Assembly (NCBI RefSeq): GCF_009828585.1
Contig: NZ_WSRZ01000008.1
Location: 62,001-126,000 of the forward strand
DNA: 64,000 nt
From: Shewanella litoralis
GTDB lineage: Bacteria > Pseudomonadota > Gammaproteobacteria > Enterobacterales > Shewanellaceae
Direction: 5' to 3'
Shown: one piece after another, positions 45,645-54,018 of the stretch
Position numbering within the stretch: the stretch's first letter is position 1
Layout of the letters: each line of letters opens with the position of its first letter
Notes under the pieces: generated by a model
The model's input: only the letters and a program-made list of their open reading frames with translations
The model's database searches: none
What the model was told of the DNA's origin: nothing
Program-made: the position numbers and the translations under genes

Positions 45645-46700
45645 ATGTATTATCAAAATGACGATATTCGTATCGATGAAATAAAAGAATTGCTGCCCCC
45701 TATCGCGATTCTTGAACGATTTCCGGCAACTGAAAATGCATCGGCAACCGTGTTTAATGCGCGTAACAATATCCATCATATTTTGACCAGGAAGGACGAC
45801 CGCCTATTAGTGATTATTGGTCCTTGCTCTATTCATGATCCGGTAGCGGCACTTGAGTACGGACAGCGTTTAGTGGCATTGCGCGAACAATATAAAGGTC
45901 AGCTTGAAATTGTGATGCGAGTCTATTTTGAAAAGCCTCGTACAACAGTTGGCTGGAAAGGATTAATCAATGACCCTTACATGGACAATAGTTTTCAATT
46001 AAATGATGGTTTACGTACCGCTCGCAAACTGCTGGTGGATTTAAACGAGAGTTGCATGCCAACTGCGGGTGAGTTTTTAGACATGATTACTCCACAATAC
46101 GTAGCTGACATGATGTGCTGGGGGGCAATTGGAGCGCGTACTACTGAGTCACAAGTACATCGTGAGTTGTCATCTGGCTTGTCTTGTCCTGTTGGGTTTA
46201 AAAACGGCACAGATGGCACGATTAAAGTGGCAATCGATGCGATTGGTGCGGCGAATGCACCACATCATTTTTTATCTGTGACTAAGTTTGGTCATTCTGC
46301 GATTGTATCGACTAAAGGCAACCCCGATTGTCATATTATTTTGCGCGGTGGTCGAGAGCCTAATTATAGCGCTGAACATGTTAAAGATATCTCGGCACAA
46401 TTGGGCAAAGCGGGTTTGGCTGACAACATTATGATCGATTTTAGCCATGCCAACAGTAGTAAAGACTATAAGAAACAAATGCTCGTTGCTAAAGATGTCG
46501 CCGGGCAAATTTCTGCAGGTAACCAAGCTATTTTTGGTGTGATGGTTGAGAGCCATTTGGTGGAAGGTCGTCAAGACTTAGTGGAAGGTGTAGCGCTGTG
46601 TTATGGACAAAGTATTACCGATGCCTGCATAGGTTGGAGTGATACCGAATCATTGCTTGCGACACTAAGCCAAAGTGTGATTGAGCGTCGCAAAAAGTAA
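45645..46700 (+). CDS. aroG: 3-deoxy-7-phosphoheptulonate synthase (DAHP synthase), AroG type
   Basis: The enzyme joins phosphoenolpyruvate and erythrose 4-phosphate in the first step of aromatic amino acid synthesis. The start MYYQNDDIRIDEIKELLPP, the IGPCSIHDPVAALEYG motif, GARTTESQVHRELSSGLS and the metal-site MIDFSHANSSKDYKKQ are those of the type I-alpha class. The N-terminus resembles the Phe-sensitive AroG most, by memory of the E. coli sequence; the feedback amino acid cannot be proved here. 351 aa. Confidence 0.93.
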   Translation: MYYQNDDIRIDEIKELLPPIAILERFPATENASATVFNARNNIHHILTRKDDRLLVIIGPCSIHDPVAALEYGQRLVALREQYKGQLEIVMRVYFEKPRTTVGWKGLINDPYMDNSFQLNDGLRTARKLLVDLNESCMPTAGEFLDMITPQYVADMMCWGAIGARTTESQVHRELSSGLSCPVGFKNGTDGTIKVAIDAIGAANAPHHFLSVTKFGHSAIVSTKGNPDCHIILRGGREPNYSAEHVKDISAQLGKAGLADNIMIDFSHANSSKDYKKQMLVAKDVAGQISAGNQAIFGVMVESHLVEGRQDLVEGVALCYGQSITDACIGWSDTESLLATLSQSVIERRKK

Positions 46701-46715
46701 CTCATTAATATTAAT

Positions 46716-46749
46716 AAAAAATAAGGCGCATTATGCGCCTTATTTTTTT
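46716..46749. terminator. bidirectional terminator after aroG
   Basis: AAAAAATAAGGCGCA, loop TTA, then the perfect 15-bp complement ending in T residues. It ends aroG and the convergent small gene on the minus strand, whose stop codon lies inside it. Confidence 0.92.
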
Positions 46750-46916
46750 ACCTGTTCGACTAGGTATTCATTTGCTTTTGCCAAGCTGCCAAAGGCTGAA
46801 ATAAGATTATCACGGCCTTTATCTTGCAATTCTGGGTTACCAGATTCAATCATCATCCATACCCAGGTTTGTATTAGTTGTAATGGTGGGTATTGAACTT
46901 TCGTGCTATCCAACAT
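46740..46916 (-). CDS. 58-aa conserved-looking small protein
   Basis: Read on the minus strand from ATG at 46916 it gives a 58-residue soluble protein beginning MLDSTKVQYPPLQLIQTW and ending in VEQVKK. It has an AAGGATG ribosome-binding site, balanced amino acid use and an amphipathic C-terminal helix (NLISAFGSLAKANEYLVEQ). No family is recognised. It is convergent with aroG and its stop overlaps the shared terminator. I believe it is a real gene, based on the ribosome-binding site and composition. Confidence 0.65.
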   Translation of the reverse strand: MLDSTKVQYPPLQLIQTWVWMMIESGNPELQDKGRDNLISAFGSLAKANEYLVEQVKK

Positions 46917-47525
46917 AAAGCATCCTTCACACTGTAAATCGTTGTTTGCTTATAACCAAACAGTCGTTTATTTATGCCTCAAGAGTATCAAATAATATCC
47001 ACAGAAATAACTCTATTTGGGCTTTAAAAGCACTAAATGACGAAATAAAACCAAATTATAGTAGTAAGGTATATGTTTGTTTTTATTTTCGTAAGTCAAA
47101 AGTCTTACTTGTTTTGAGGTGAATACTAAAAATATGATACGAATCTGCGATTGTAATACCATTGCTTGTTAATAAGTGATGACTCTGCGAGAGTTTGAAA
47201 GTGCTTAAACAAGGCGTATGACTGAATTAATAGTCGCTTTCTTTTGAAGTCATGTAACACGTGTAAGCCTTTTTTAACTCTCACCTGAAAGGAATGCCAC
47301 AGCAGCTTTGCTCGACTTCTGTTATGTGAAAGGGAATAACCATGACTGCATAGCGATGCCTTAATCAAAAAACACTGGATGTATTTAGAGGTCACATTAT
47401 TAATGTGGATGGGTATAACAGTAGATTGTGACGTAAGTCTGATAAGAAAATGCTTTATAATAAGACAATACTGATAAACCTCATGATCACATTGCCACGC
47501 TAAGCGGCCTAACATTGGAGTAACG
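46917..47525. other. intergenic region holding repeat copy B
   Basis: It carries the promoter of the 58-aa gene (minus) at its left end, repeat element B (47156-47416) and the promoter and GGAG site of the ABC transporter at its right end. A 129-residue open frame on the minus strand across the element is not coding. Confidence 0.55.
47156..47416. repeat. 261-bp inverted-repeat element, copy B
   Basis: The ends ATACCATTGCTTGTTAATAA and, inverted at the right, ATACCCATCCACATTAATAA are related. It is homologous to copy A in the opposite orientation: reading the minus strand gives the same GAGTTAAAAAAGGCTTAC hairpin arm, CATGACTT and GCCTTGTTTAAGC. The loop motif GAAAGGGAATAACCAT is at about 47328 on the plus strand, with a degenerate inverted copy in the other loop. 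Confidence 0.82.
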
Positions 47526-49319
47526 ATGAGACCTTCTGCATATTTTGAAGGCCCAGTAGGGAAACTAAACTGGCATGTTTTACGATTATTATGGCCCTAT
47601 CTTATTGAGTTTAAAGGCCGAGTACTATTGGCCATGTTGTGTTTAATTGTTGCCAAAATTGCGAGTGTCGGCCTGCCGTTTATTTTGAAAGATCTTGTCG
47701 ATACCTTAGATAAGCCGAGCACGGCACAAGCGTTAGCTGTACCGTTTGGTTTAGTCATCGCATATGGCGCAGTGCGTTTTTTGAATGTGATTATTGGCGA
47801 GGTGCGGGACACATTATTTGGCCGAGTCACAGAACGTGCTATTCGTCGACTTGGGCTGGCTGTGTTTGATCATTTGCATCGATTAGATCTTGATTTTCAT
47901 CTTGATCGCCGTACCGGTGGTTTGTCTCGAGATATTGAGCGAGGCACAAGTGGTGTGAGCTTTTTAATGCGCTTTATGGTGTTTAATATTGTGCCTACGT
48001 TGCTCGAAATCACGTTAGTGATTGGCATCTTCTTTTTTAATTACGGTGTTAATTTTGCGCTCATCACCTTAGTTTCAGTGATTGCCTATATTGGTTATTC
48101 GATAAGGGCAACGGAATGGCGTACAGGATATGTGCGCGATGCAGCCAAAGCTGACTCACTTGCTAATACCCGTGCGATAGACAGCTTGTTAAATTATGAA
48201 ACGGTAAAATACTTTAATAACGAGCACTATGAATCACGACGATATGATGATGCTTTAGCTCAATGGGAAGTCGCTAAGCGTAAAAACCGCTTATCGTTAT
48301 TGGCTCTTAATGGCGGACAGGCATTGATTATTGCCATTGCAATGACTGCAATGATGGCATTAGCCGCACATCAGGTCGCATTAGAGCTAATGACTATTGG
48401 TGATTTTGTATTGATTAATGCTTTTATGATGCAGCTGTTTATTCCGCTCAATTTTTTAGGCTTTGTATACCGTGAAATCCGTGGTGCATTAGCTAATATC
48501 GAACGTATGTTTGACATTATGGCTAACGTGCCGCATGTAGAAGATAGGCACAATGCTTCAATATTGAGTCCAAGCGTTGGGGCAATAAAATTTAATGATG
48601 TGAGTTTTCAATATGATCAACGGTCTATTTTAAAGCAAGTAAGCTTTGATGTGCCAGCGGGCCAAAAAATTGCTGTTGTCGGCGACAGTGGTGCAGGTAA
48701 GTCGACCATTATTAAGCTTTTGTTCCGCTTTTATGATGTAAAAAGTGGTGCAATTACCATTGATGGTGTCGATATACGTGATTTGACTCAACTCGCATTA
48801 CGTAAAGCGATTGCTGTAGTGCCTCAAGATACAGTGCTATTTAATGATTCAATCTATGAAAATATTCGTTATGGTCGCCCAGATGCGACAGAAGAAGAGA
48901 TTAAGCAAGCCACTCAACTTGCTCATTTAAGCGACTTTATTGAGTCATTACCTGATAAAGGTAATACCAAAGTTGGAGAGCGTGGTTTAAAACTATCGGG
49001 TGGTGAAAAACAGCGCGTCGCTATTGCGCGGGCAGTGTTAAAGGGCGCACCCATTTTAGTGTTCGATGAGGCAACATCCTCATTAGACTCTCGCTCTGAG
49101 CAAGCAATATTAAGTGCTTTGCGCGACGCCGCAAAAGGCCACACAAGTTTAGTTGTCGCGCATCGTTTGTCGACCATTATCGATGCGGATCAAATCGTGG
49201 TGCTTAGCAAAGGGGTGATCGTTGAACACGGTACTCATAGTAGTTTATTAGCGCAACAAGGCTTGTATTCACGTTTATGGCATATCCAACATGAGCAAAA
49301 TGAGTCGCATGCAAATTAA
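47526..49319 (+). CDS. Atm1-type ABC exporter (fused permease-ATPase)
   Basis: A 597-aa half transporter that should dimerise in the inner membrane. Six membrane helices fill about 25-310, followed by an ATPase domain with Walker A GDSGAGKSTI, Q-loop VVPQDTVLFN, signature LSGGEKQRVAIARAV and Walker B ILVFDEATSSLD, then an H-loop His. The membrane domain has YETVKYFNNEHYESRRYDDAL, a hallmark of the Atm1/ABCB7/HMT1 group, known for glutathione-linked sulfur or metal compounds. Substrate is inferred from the group. AACATTGGAG precedes the ATG. Confidence 0.93.
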   Translation: MRPSAYFEGPVGKLNWHVLRLLWPYLIEFKGRVLLAMLCLIVAKIASVGLPFILKDLVDTLDKPSTAQALAVPFGLVIAYGAVRFLNVIIGEVRDTLFGRVTERAIRRLGLAVFDHLHRLDLDFHLDRRTGGLSRDIERGTSGVSFLMRFMVFNIVPTLLEITLVIGIFFFNYGVNFALITLVSVIAYIGYSIRATEWRTGYVRDAAKADSLANTRAIDSLLNYETVKYFNNEHYESRRYDDALAQWEVAKRKNRLSLLALNGGQALIIAIAMTAMMALAAHQVALELMTIGDFVLINAFMMQLFIPLNFLGFVYREIRGALANIERMFDIMANVPHVEDRHNASILSPSVGAIKFNDVSFQYDQRSILKQVSFDVPAGQKIAVVGDSGAGKSTIIKLLFRFYDVKSGAITIDGVDIRDLTQLALRKAIAVVPQDTVLFNDSIYENIRYGRPDATEEEIKQATQLAHLSDFIESLPDKGNTKVGERGLKLSGGEKQRVAIARAVLKGAPILVFDEATSSLDSRSEQAILSALRDAAKGHTSLVVAHRLSTIIDADQIVVLSKGVIVEHGTHSSLLAQQGLYSRLWHIQHEQNESHAN

Positions 49320-49451
49320 TGAAAAGGGTTAACGGGGTCAGCACTATTATGAGTGCTGTATTCTCGTGATTGAACTTTATGTCTATAGATGAGTATTGTT
49401 ACATTTATAATGAATGATTGTTTTGACGACAAAGATTAACGCAGTTACCCT

Positions 49452-49508
49452 TATACCTAATTAACTTGAAGATGCTCCTAACCATCAATTCTCAGGTTGA
49501 TTGGGTAA
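49452..49508. repeat. mini copy of the inverted-repeat element
   Basis: TATACCTAATTAACTTGAAG at 49452 and, inverted, ATTGGGTA at about 49500 match the two ends of copy C (TATACCCAAACTACTTGAAG). Only about 57 bp remain, so the interior is deleted. Confidence 0.6.
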
Positions 49509-49610
49509 AAAAACAATATCAGTAATACAACCTATACTGCTTTGTTTTATAAGAGTTTTTAATCAATTAGTGTTTTAATTAAGGTGCAAAATGATGTATG
49601 GAGGTGACTT

Positions 49611-49829
49611 GTGCATAATATTGCGTTGATTGCGGCGCTTGAAGGCACCCGACATCAAGTGACAACGGATTGGTTTGCGATTATGGCCATGCTGAAAACG
49701 CGAAATATGTCAGATGATGCAATTGAGATCGTGTATAACGATTTGTGTGCAGGGTTACGTGTGACGACTCGTGGGTTGACGTTAGCTAAGGCTGTTGAAA
49801 AGCCGCTGACAGAGAATATTGTTAAGTAG
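49611..49829 (+). CDS. 72-aa protein of unknown function
   Basis: A small soluble protein starting MHNIALIAALEGTRHQVTTD. The GTG start at 49611 is fixed by a strong GGAGGTGAC ribosome-binding site 5 bp upstream. It looks helical with a Cys near the middle (YNDLCAGLRVTTRG). No family is recognised. It stands alone, downstream of the mini repeat. Confidence 0.7.
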   Translation: MHNIALIAALEGTRHQVTTDWFAIMAMLKTRNMSDDAIEIVYNDLCAGLRVTTRGLTLAKAVEKPLTENIVK

Positions 49830-50042
49830 GTCTATCGACCACCACTTTCGAAAAAATGTTATTCCGCTTTAATTTTCAATATGCCTAGTTCACATCTAAT
49901 TACCTCAAAAAAACTTGGCAATAAGGTTAGCCATTTAGGCATAGATGTGAGTTAAAAATGTGCAATAAGTCAAAAGCGAGTGGTTAAGCGGATTATTTAT
50001 AACAGAATAACAAGCAGCAGTAGGTGTTACTGATAGTTGAGG

Positions 50043-50237
50043 CTATTTTTTGCGCCAACCGATGCAGACCATTTTGATCAAAGACTTTGGAGAGGTGTCG
50101 AGTACTAAACGTTTAATTTTACCGTGCTCAAAGCACACAAGTTCACCTTCGATCTCAATCATGCGATCGCAGTTTTTACAGCTAGCACTTAAGCTTTTTT
50201 CGTTAACAGGTATATTTTCCGCTGCAACTTTCAACAT
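50043..50237 (-). CDS. 64-aa protein with CxxC, possible zinc-binding
   Basis: The protein contains SCKNCDRMIEIEGELVCFEHG: a C-x2-C and a later Cys and His that could hold a metal, and a basic C-terminus (GWRKK). AAGGATCAT precedes the ATG at 50237. No family is recognised. The ribosome-binding site and the spaced Cys/His support a real gene. Confidence 0.68.
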   Translation of the reverse strand: MLKVAAENIPVNEKSLSASCKNCDRMIEIEGELVCFEHGKIKRLVLDTSPKSLIKMVCIGWRKK

Positions 50238-50378
50238 ATGATCCTTGGCTTACAAGTGTTCCTAAATCACATCAATCTAAATTAATGTGATCAATATCAA
50301 ATTCTATTCTACACCCTATTAGTATTTTCAGCAAAGCCCTGCTGTACAAAAAAAGATATATCAGTACTACCTAATTAG

Positions 50379-50644
50379 TATACCCAAACTACTTGAAGAG
50401 ACGTGTTTCAGAGCTTCACCGAGTTTTCAATACTAGGCGCGTTAATGCGGTAATGTAGGTACCTTATAAATTGACGCAACAACGTAGTGATAACACGGTG
50501 AAACTCCCAAGGGGCAAGTTTTACACGCGTTTATGCTGTGTTATTGATTTTGGAAAGGGAACGACCATTACCCGCAATCAATGCCTTGCTTAAACGCGTG
50601 TAAATTCTTGCTGAAATCGAGCATCTTCAGGTAGTTTGGGTATA
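50379..50644. repeat. 266-bp inverted-repeat element, copy C
   Basis: TATACCCAAACTACTTGAAG at the left end is repeated inverted at the right with one change in 20 bases. The hairpin GCAAGTTTTACACGCGTTTA pairs with TAAACGCGTGTAAATTCTTG and has GAAAGGGAACGACCATTA in its loop. The other hairpin (AGCTTCACCG with CGGTGAAACT) has a degenerate loop. It lies 12 bp downstream of the stop of the FMN glutamate-synthase-like gene. Confidence 0.86.
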
Positions 50645-50655
50645 AGTTAGTAGAC

Positions 50656-52143
50656 TTATTGCATGTGTCGATAATGTTTATCGAGTGTCACGGCAACGCC
50701 CGTGGTTTGCACAATGCGGGCATGGTGCCTAGTAAGGTGTCTTGGATCGGTAACGCCACATGAATGGGCAATCATCGTTAAATCATAATGCAGAAAATGA
50801 TTATAATTAGCCACGCGCGCGGATTTGTCTTTAGGGTCTAATCCTTGCTGTAAACGAGTGTTGTGTGTAGTGATGCCGGTAGGGCAGGTGTCTTTATTGC
50901 ACTGCAGTGACTGAATACACCCCAAAGCAAACATATTGCCTCTGGCGGAGGCGATAAAGTCAGCTCCCGTTGCTAAAGCCCAGGCAACATAAGATGGCAT
51001 GACTAATTTACCCGTGGCGATAATTTTTATCCGCTGCTTTAAACCACGCTCATTGAGTAAATCGACCAGTAAAGGCAAGCTTTGCTTTAGGGGTAAGCCT
51101 ACATTATCCATTAAGGCCTGAGGTGCTGCGCCTGTGCCGCCATCTGAGCTGTCGAGAGTAAAAAAGTCTGGCGCAGACTCAATACCGCGCCGCTCAATTT
51201 CATCACATAAATCGTTCACCCAGGTAATATCACCTAATACGGCTTTAATCCCTGTTGGTTTACCGGTGATGTCACGTACTTGATTAATCATGTCAATAAT
51301 ATCGGCCACGCAGGTAAATTCGATATGACCATTTGGACTAATAGAATCTTGACCGACAGGTATGCCTCTTATTGCAGCTATTTCTTCGGTAACTTTAATT
51401 GCGGGTAAAATGCCGCCTTTACCAGGTTTAGCGCCTTGGCTTAATTTAATCTCGAACATTTTCACTTCAGGATGTGCCGCGACTTCGGCAAGCTTTTTAG
51501 GGTCTAAATGGCCTTGTTCATTACGCACACCATACTTTGCAGTGCCGATTTGAAAGACTAAATCACAATGACCTTTTAAATGATGCGGGCTCAAGCCACC
51601 TTCACCGGTGTTTAGCCAGCAACCCGCTTGAGCCGCGCCATGTGATAATGCCGTAACTGCTGGACGAGATAAGGCGCCGAAGCTCATTGCGGAAATATGG
51701 CAAATTTTGTCCGTGCTATAAGGATGCTGGCAGTGTGGCCCTACCGTTACCGCGACAGTTTGATGTTGGTCATGATCACTTATAGGAAAGGCTGAGTTCA
51801 TAAACATTACAGTGCCAGGCTTATCCAAAGCTTGAGTCGACCCGAATGCGATGGTGCGATCAACATTTTTAGCAGCACGATAAACCCAGCTACGTTCAGC
51901 ACGATTAAATGGCAGTTCTTCACGGTCTTGCGAGAAAAAGTATTGTCTAAAAAACTCGCCTTGTTTTTCAAATAAGTATCGAAAGCGACCAATCACAGGG
52001 TAGTTATGTCTAATTGCCTGCTTTGTTTGCAGTTTATCGGCGATATACATATAAACCACAGCAATCAATAATAGCCAAAACAGCACCAAAAATAGACCTG
52101 AGAAAATGTCTATTCCCCACATAAACCAATGTTGTTGCGGCAT
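50656..52143 (-). CDS. FMN-binding glutamate-synthase-like protein, membrane-anchored
   Basis: A 495-aa protein with an N-terminal membrane helix (about 10-35) and then the FMN-binding TIM barrel of the glutamate synthase large subunit. Barrel landmarks are KICHISAMSFGALSRPAV, GEGGLSPHH, FEIKLSQGAKPGKGG and DSSDGGTGAAP. A cysteine cluster motif CIQSLQCNKDTCPTG is like the [3Fe-4S] site of GltB. The amidotransferase domain is absent, so it is not itself a glutamate synthase; the substrate is unknown. The start at 52143 follows AAGGACAG; a start 21 bp upstream is also possible. Confidence 0.87.
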   Translation of the reverse strand: MPQQHWFMWGIDIFSGLFLVLFWLLLIAVVYMYIADKLQTKQAIRHNYPVIGRFRYLFEKQGEFFRQYFFSQDREELPFNRAERSWVYRAAKNVDRTIAFGSTQALDKPGTVMFMNSAFPISDHDQHQTVAVTVGPHCQHPYSTDKICHISAMSFGALSRPAVTALSHGAAQAGCWLNTGEGGLSPHHLKGHCDLVFQIGTAKYGVRNEQGHLDPKKLAEVAAHPEVKMFEIKLSQGAKPGKGGILPAIKVTEEIAAIRGIPVGQDSISPNGHIEFTCVADIIDMINQVRDITGKPTGIKAVLGDITWVNDLCDEIERRGIESAPDFFTLDSSDGGTGAAPQALMDNVGLPLKQSLPLLVDLLNERGLKQRIKIIATGKLVMPSYVAWALATGADFIASARGNMFALGCIQSLQCNKDTCPTGITTHNTRLQQGLDPKDKSARVANYNHFLHYDLTMIAHSCGVTDPRHLTRHHARIVQTTGVAVTLDKHYRHMQ

Positions 52144-52338
52144 GATACTGTCCTTATTTAACAAATATTTTTATTACCATATTAGCAGAGATGTCTTTGG
52201 GCAAGTTAAATTGATGATACTAATCAGTAGGCTAACGTTACTCGACGAAAATGATGTAAAAATATGACTATCATGGCTTCAGAAATAAACCCTTTGGTCG
52301 ATAATTAAGCTATCGGCCATTGTAAGTGAGTTAAGATT

Positions 52339-52950
52339 ATGGACATTAAAAACACCAATACCGCGAGTGTGAACTCGCAGACTAACAATCAAACTAACGC
52401 TCAAACGACAGCCAACCAACAAGCAACTAAAAGCGCGGCCACAGAGCCTAAAATGACCAACAGTCAACTTAGTCGTCAAATGATGAATAACTCGATTCTT
52501 GCTGCGCAAGAAGAAGTGAGCATTGCCGCGGGTGATAAGTCGATGGCACTGCTTTATCGCGCAGCTATTGAAGCCATTAACGAAGAGCTCGCACCGACCC
52601 TAGGCGAAAATTCGGTACAAAAAAATGCCGAAGAAGGCATTGATTATTCGCCTGAAGCTACGGCCGATCGTATCGTGAGTTTTGCGACAAAGTTTTTTGC
52701 TACCCATCAGCAACAAAATCAATCAATGGGGTTTGATGACCAAGTTAGTAGCTTTATGGTGAAAATTGGCGACGCCATCGATCAAGGCTTTAAAGAAGCC
52801 AGTGATATTTTGTCTGGGCTCAAAGTATTGCAAGGCGACATTGCCGAAGGGGTCGATCAAACCTATGAATTGATCCAGCAAAAATTGGCTCAGTTTGCAC
52901 AAGACCGGTTAGATGCTAACGCCGCTAAAGCAGAAGCAACAGAGGATTAA
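52339..52950 (+). CDS. DUF5610 domain protein
   Basis: A 203-aa soluble protein. The first 45 residues are a low-complexity Asn/Thr/Gln/Ala segment (NTASVNSQTNNQTNAQTTAN), followed by a helical domain recognised as DUF5610 (MALLYRAAIEAINEELAPTLG through YSPEATADRIVSFATKFFATHQQQ). The function is unknown. No signal peptide. Divergent from the FMN protein gene, followed by fpr. Confidence 0.8.
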   Translation: MDIKNTNTASVNSQTNNQTNAQTTANQQATKSAATEPKMTNSQLSRQMMNNSILAAQEEVSIAAGDKSMALLYRAAIEAINEELAPTLGENSVQKNAEEGIDYSPEATADRIVSFATKFFATHQQQNQSMGFDDQVSSFMVKIGDAIDQGFKEASDILSGLKVLQGDIAEGVDQTYELIQQKLAQFAQDRLDANAAKAEATED

Positions 52951-53080
52951 TCTTGTGTTGAGATTTTTACACTCACCGACATATGCTGTTCGCAACGATA
53001 AAAAAACTTAGGCTGTTAATTGAGCAAATATCTGTATAGATTAGTATTATTATTCATACCAATCTCAAAGGATAATCGCC

Positions 53081-53830
53081 ATGTGGATTAACGGTACTGT
53101 CATTAAACGCATAGACTGGAATGACAAATTATTTTCTTTGCGTATTAAAGCTGATATTGAGCCCTTTATTGCCGGGCAATTTATTAAGTTAAGTCAAATG
53201 CGCGATGATAAGCGCGTTGCCCGCGCTTATTCCCTCGTTAACCCGCCCGGCACAGATTATGTTGAAGTGCTTGCTGTCGCAGTTGAAGATGGTCAGTTAT
53301 CGCCTGATCTGCAAAACCTCATTCCGGGCGACACCATAGAAATCACCCCTAAAGCCACCGGGTTTATGACCTTAGATGAAATTCCTCAAGGTGCATTACA
53401 AGGTAAGCACTTATGGTTTTTGTCGACGGGTACCGCCGTTGGGCCGTTTATTTCAATGTTAGCCACCCAAGAGCCTTGGCAGCGGTTTGAAAAAGTGGTG
53501 CTTGTTTATGGCGTCAGACTCGCAGAGGATTTAGCTTATTTAGACACCATTAAACAGCTTCAAGCAAAACATCCGCAACAATTTGTGTTTATTCCTATCG
53601 TGACCCGCGAAGATTTTCCTGATGGACTCTCTTGCAGGATCCCAGATGGCTTGAGCAGTGGATTAATTGAACAAAAAGCCGGTTTGGGGATAAATGCTGA
53701 ACATTCGCAAGTGATGATTTGTGGCAATCCGGGGATGATAAGTGATGCACAAACAGCGTTAATTGACAAAGGACTGGCAAAAAATCTGCGCCGCGCACCT
53801 GGGCAAATTACCGTGGAGAAATATTGGTAA
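53081..53830 (+). CDS. fpr: ferredoxin/flavodoxin-NADP reductase
   Basis: A 249-aa FAD enzyme that moves electrons between NADPH and ferredoxin or flavodoxin. The FAD motif RAYSLVNPPG, the TGFMTL stretch, the NADP-binding STGTAVGPFISML and CGNPGMISDAQ are clear, and the C-terminus ends in the usual aromatic (VEKYW). AAAGGATAATCGCC precedes the ATG. Monocistronic. Its neighbours are iron genes, but no regulator site of its own was found. Confidence 0.95.
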   Translation: MWINGTVIKRIDWNDKLFSLRIKADIEPFIAGQFIKLSQMRDDKRVARAYSLVNPPGTDYVEVLAVAVEDGQLSPDLQNLIPGDTIEITPKATGFMTLDEIPQGALQGKHLWFLSTGTAVGPFISMLATQEPWQRFEKVVLVYGVRLAEDLAYLDTIKQLQAKHPQQFVFIPIVTREDFPDGLSCRIPDGLSSGLIEQKAGLGINAEHSQVMICGNPGMISDAQTALIDKGLAKNLRRAPGQITVEKYW

Positions 53831-53952
53831 CTTGCAATTTTGACCAATTAAAACTGGTACAAAGGCGACGCTGTTTACATTCTGTTGGTTTAAAATACGA
53901 AAAAATCAAACAGCACTTGCTCAATATGTGACGTTTATTTATTATGTATGCA

Positions 53953-53971
53953 ATTGATAATTATTATCACT
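53953..53971 (+). promoter_or_regulatory. Fur box before the iron ABC operon
   Basis: GATAAT-T-ATTATC (53956-53968) is a perfect 13-bp palindrome within the 19-bp Fur consensus, about 50 bp before the start codon. Iron-dependent repression is expected. Confidence 0.8.
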
Positions 53972-54018
53972 TACATTCTAAAGGGCTTATTTAAGCTTGA
54001 TCACAGGAGAGTGCCACA

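Noticed and set aside
46681-46896. 71-aa open frame on the plus strand after aroG
   Set aside because: It crosses the bidirectional terminator and runs antisense to the better supported 58-aa gene.
47126-47515. 129-aa open frame on the minus strand
   Set aside because: It spans repeat element B, has a composition unlike real proteins and no ribosome-binding site.
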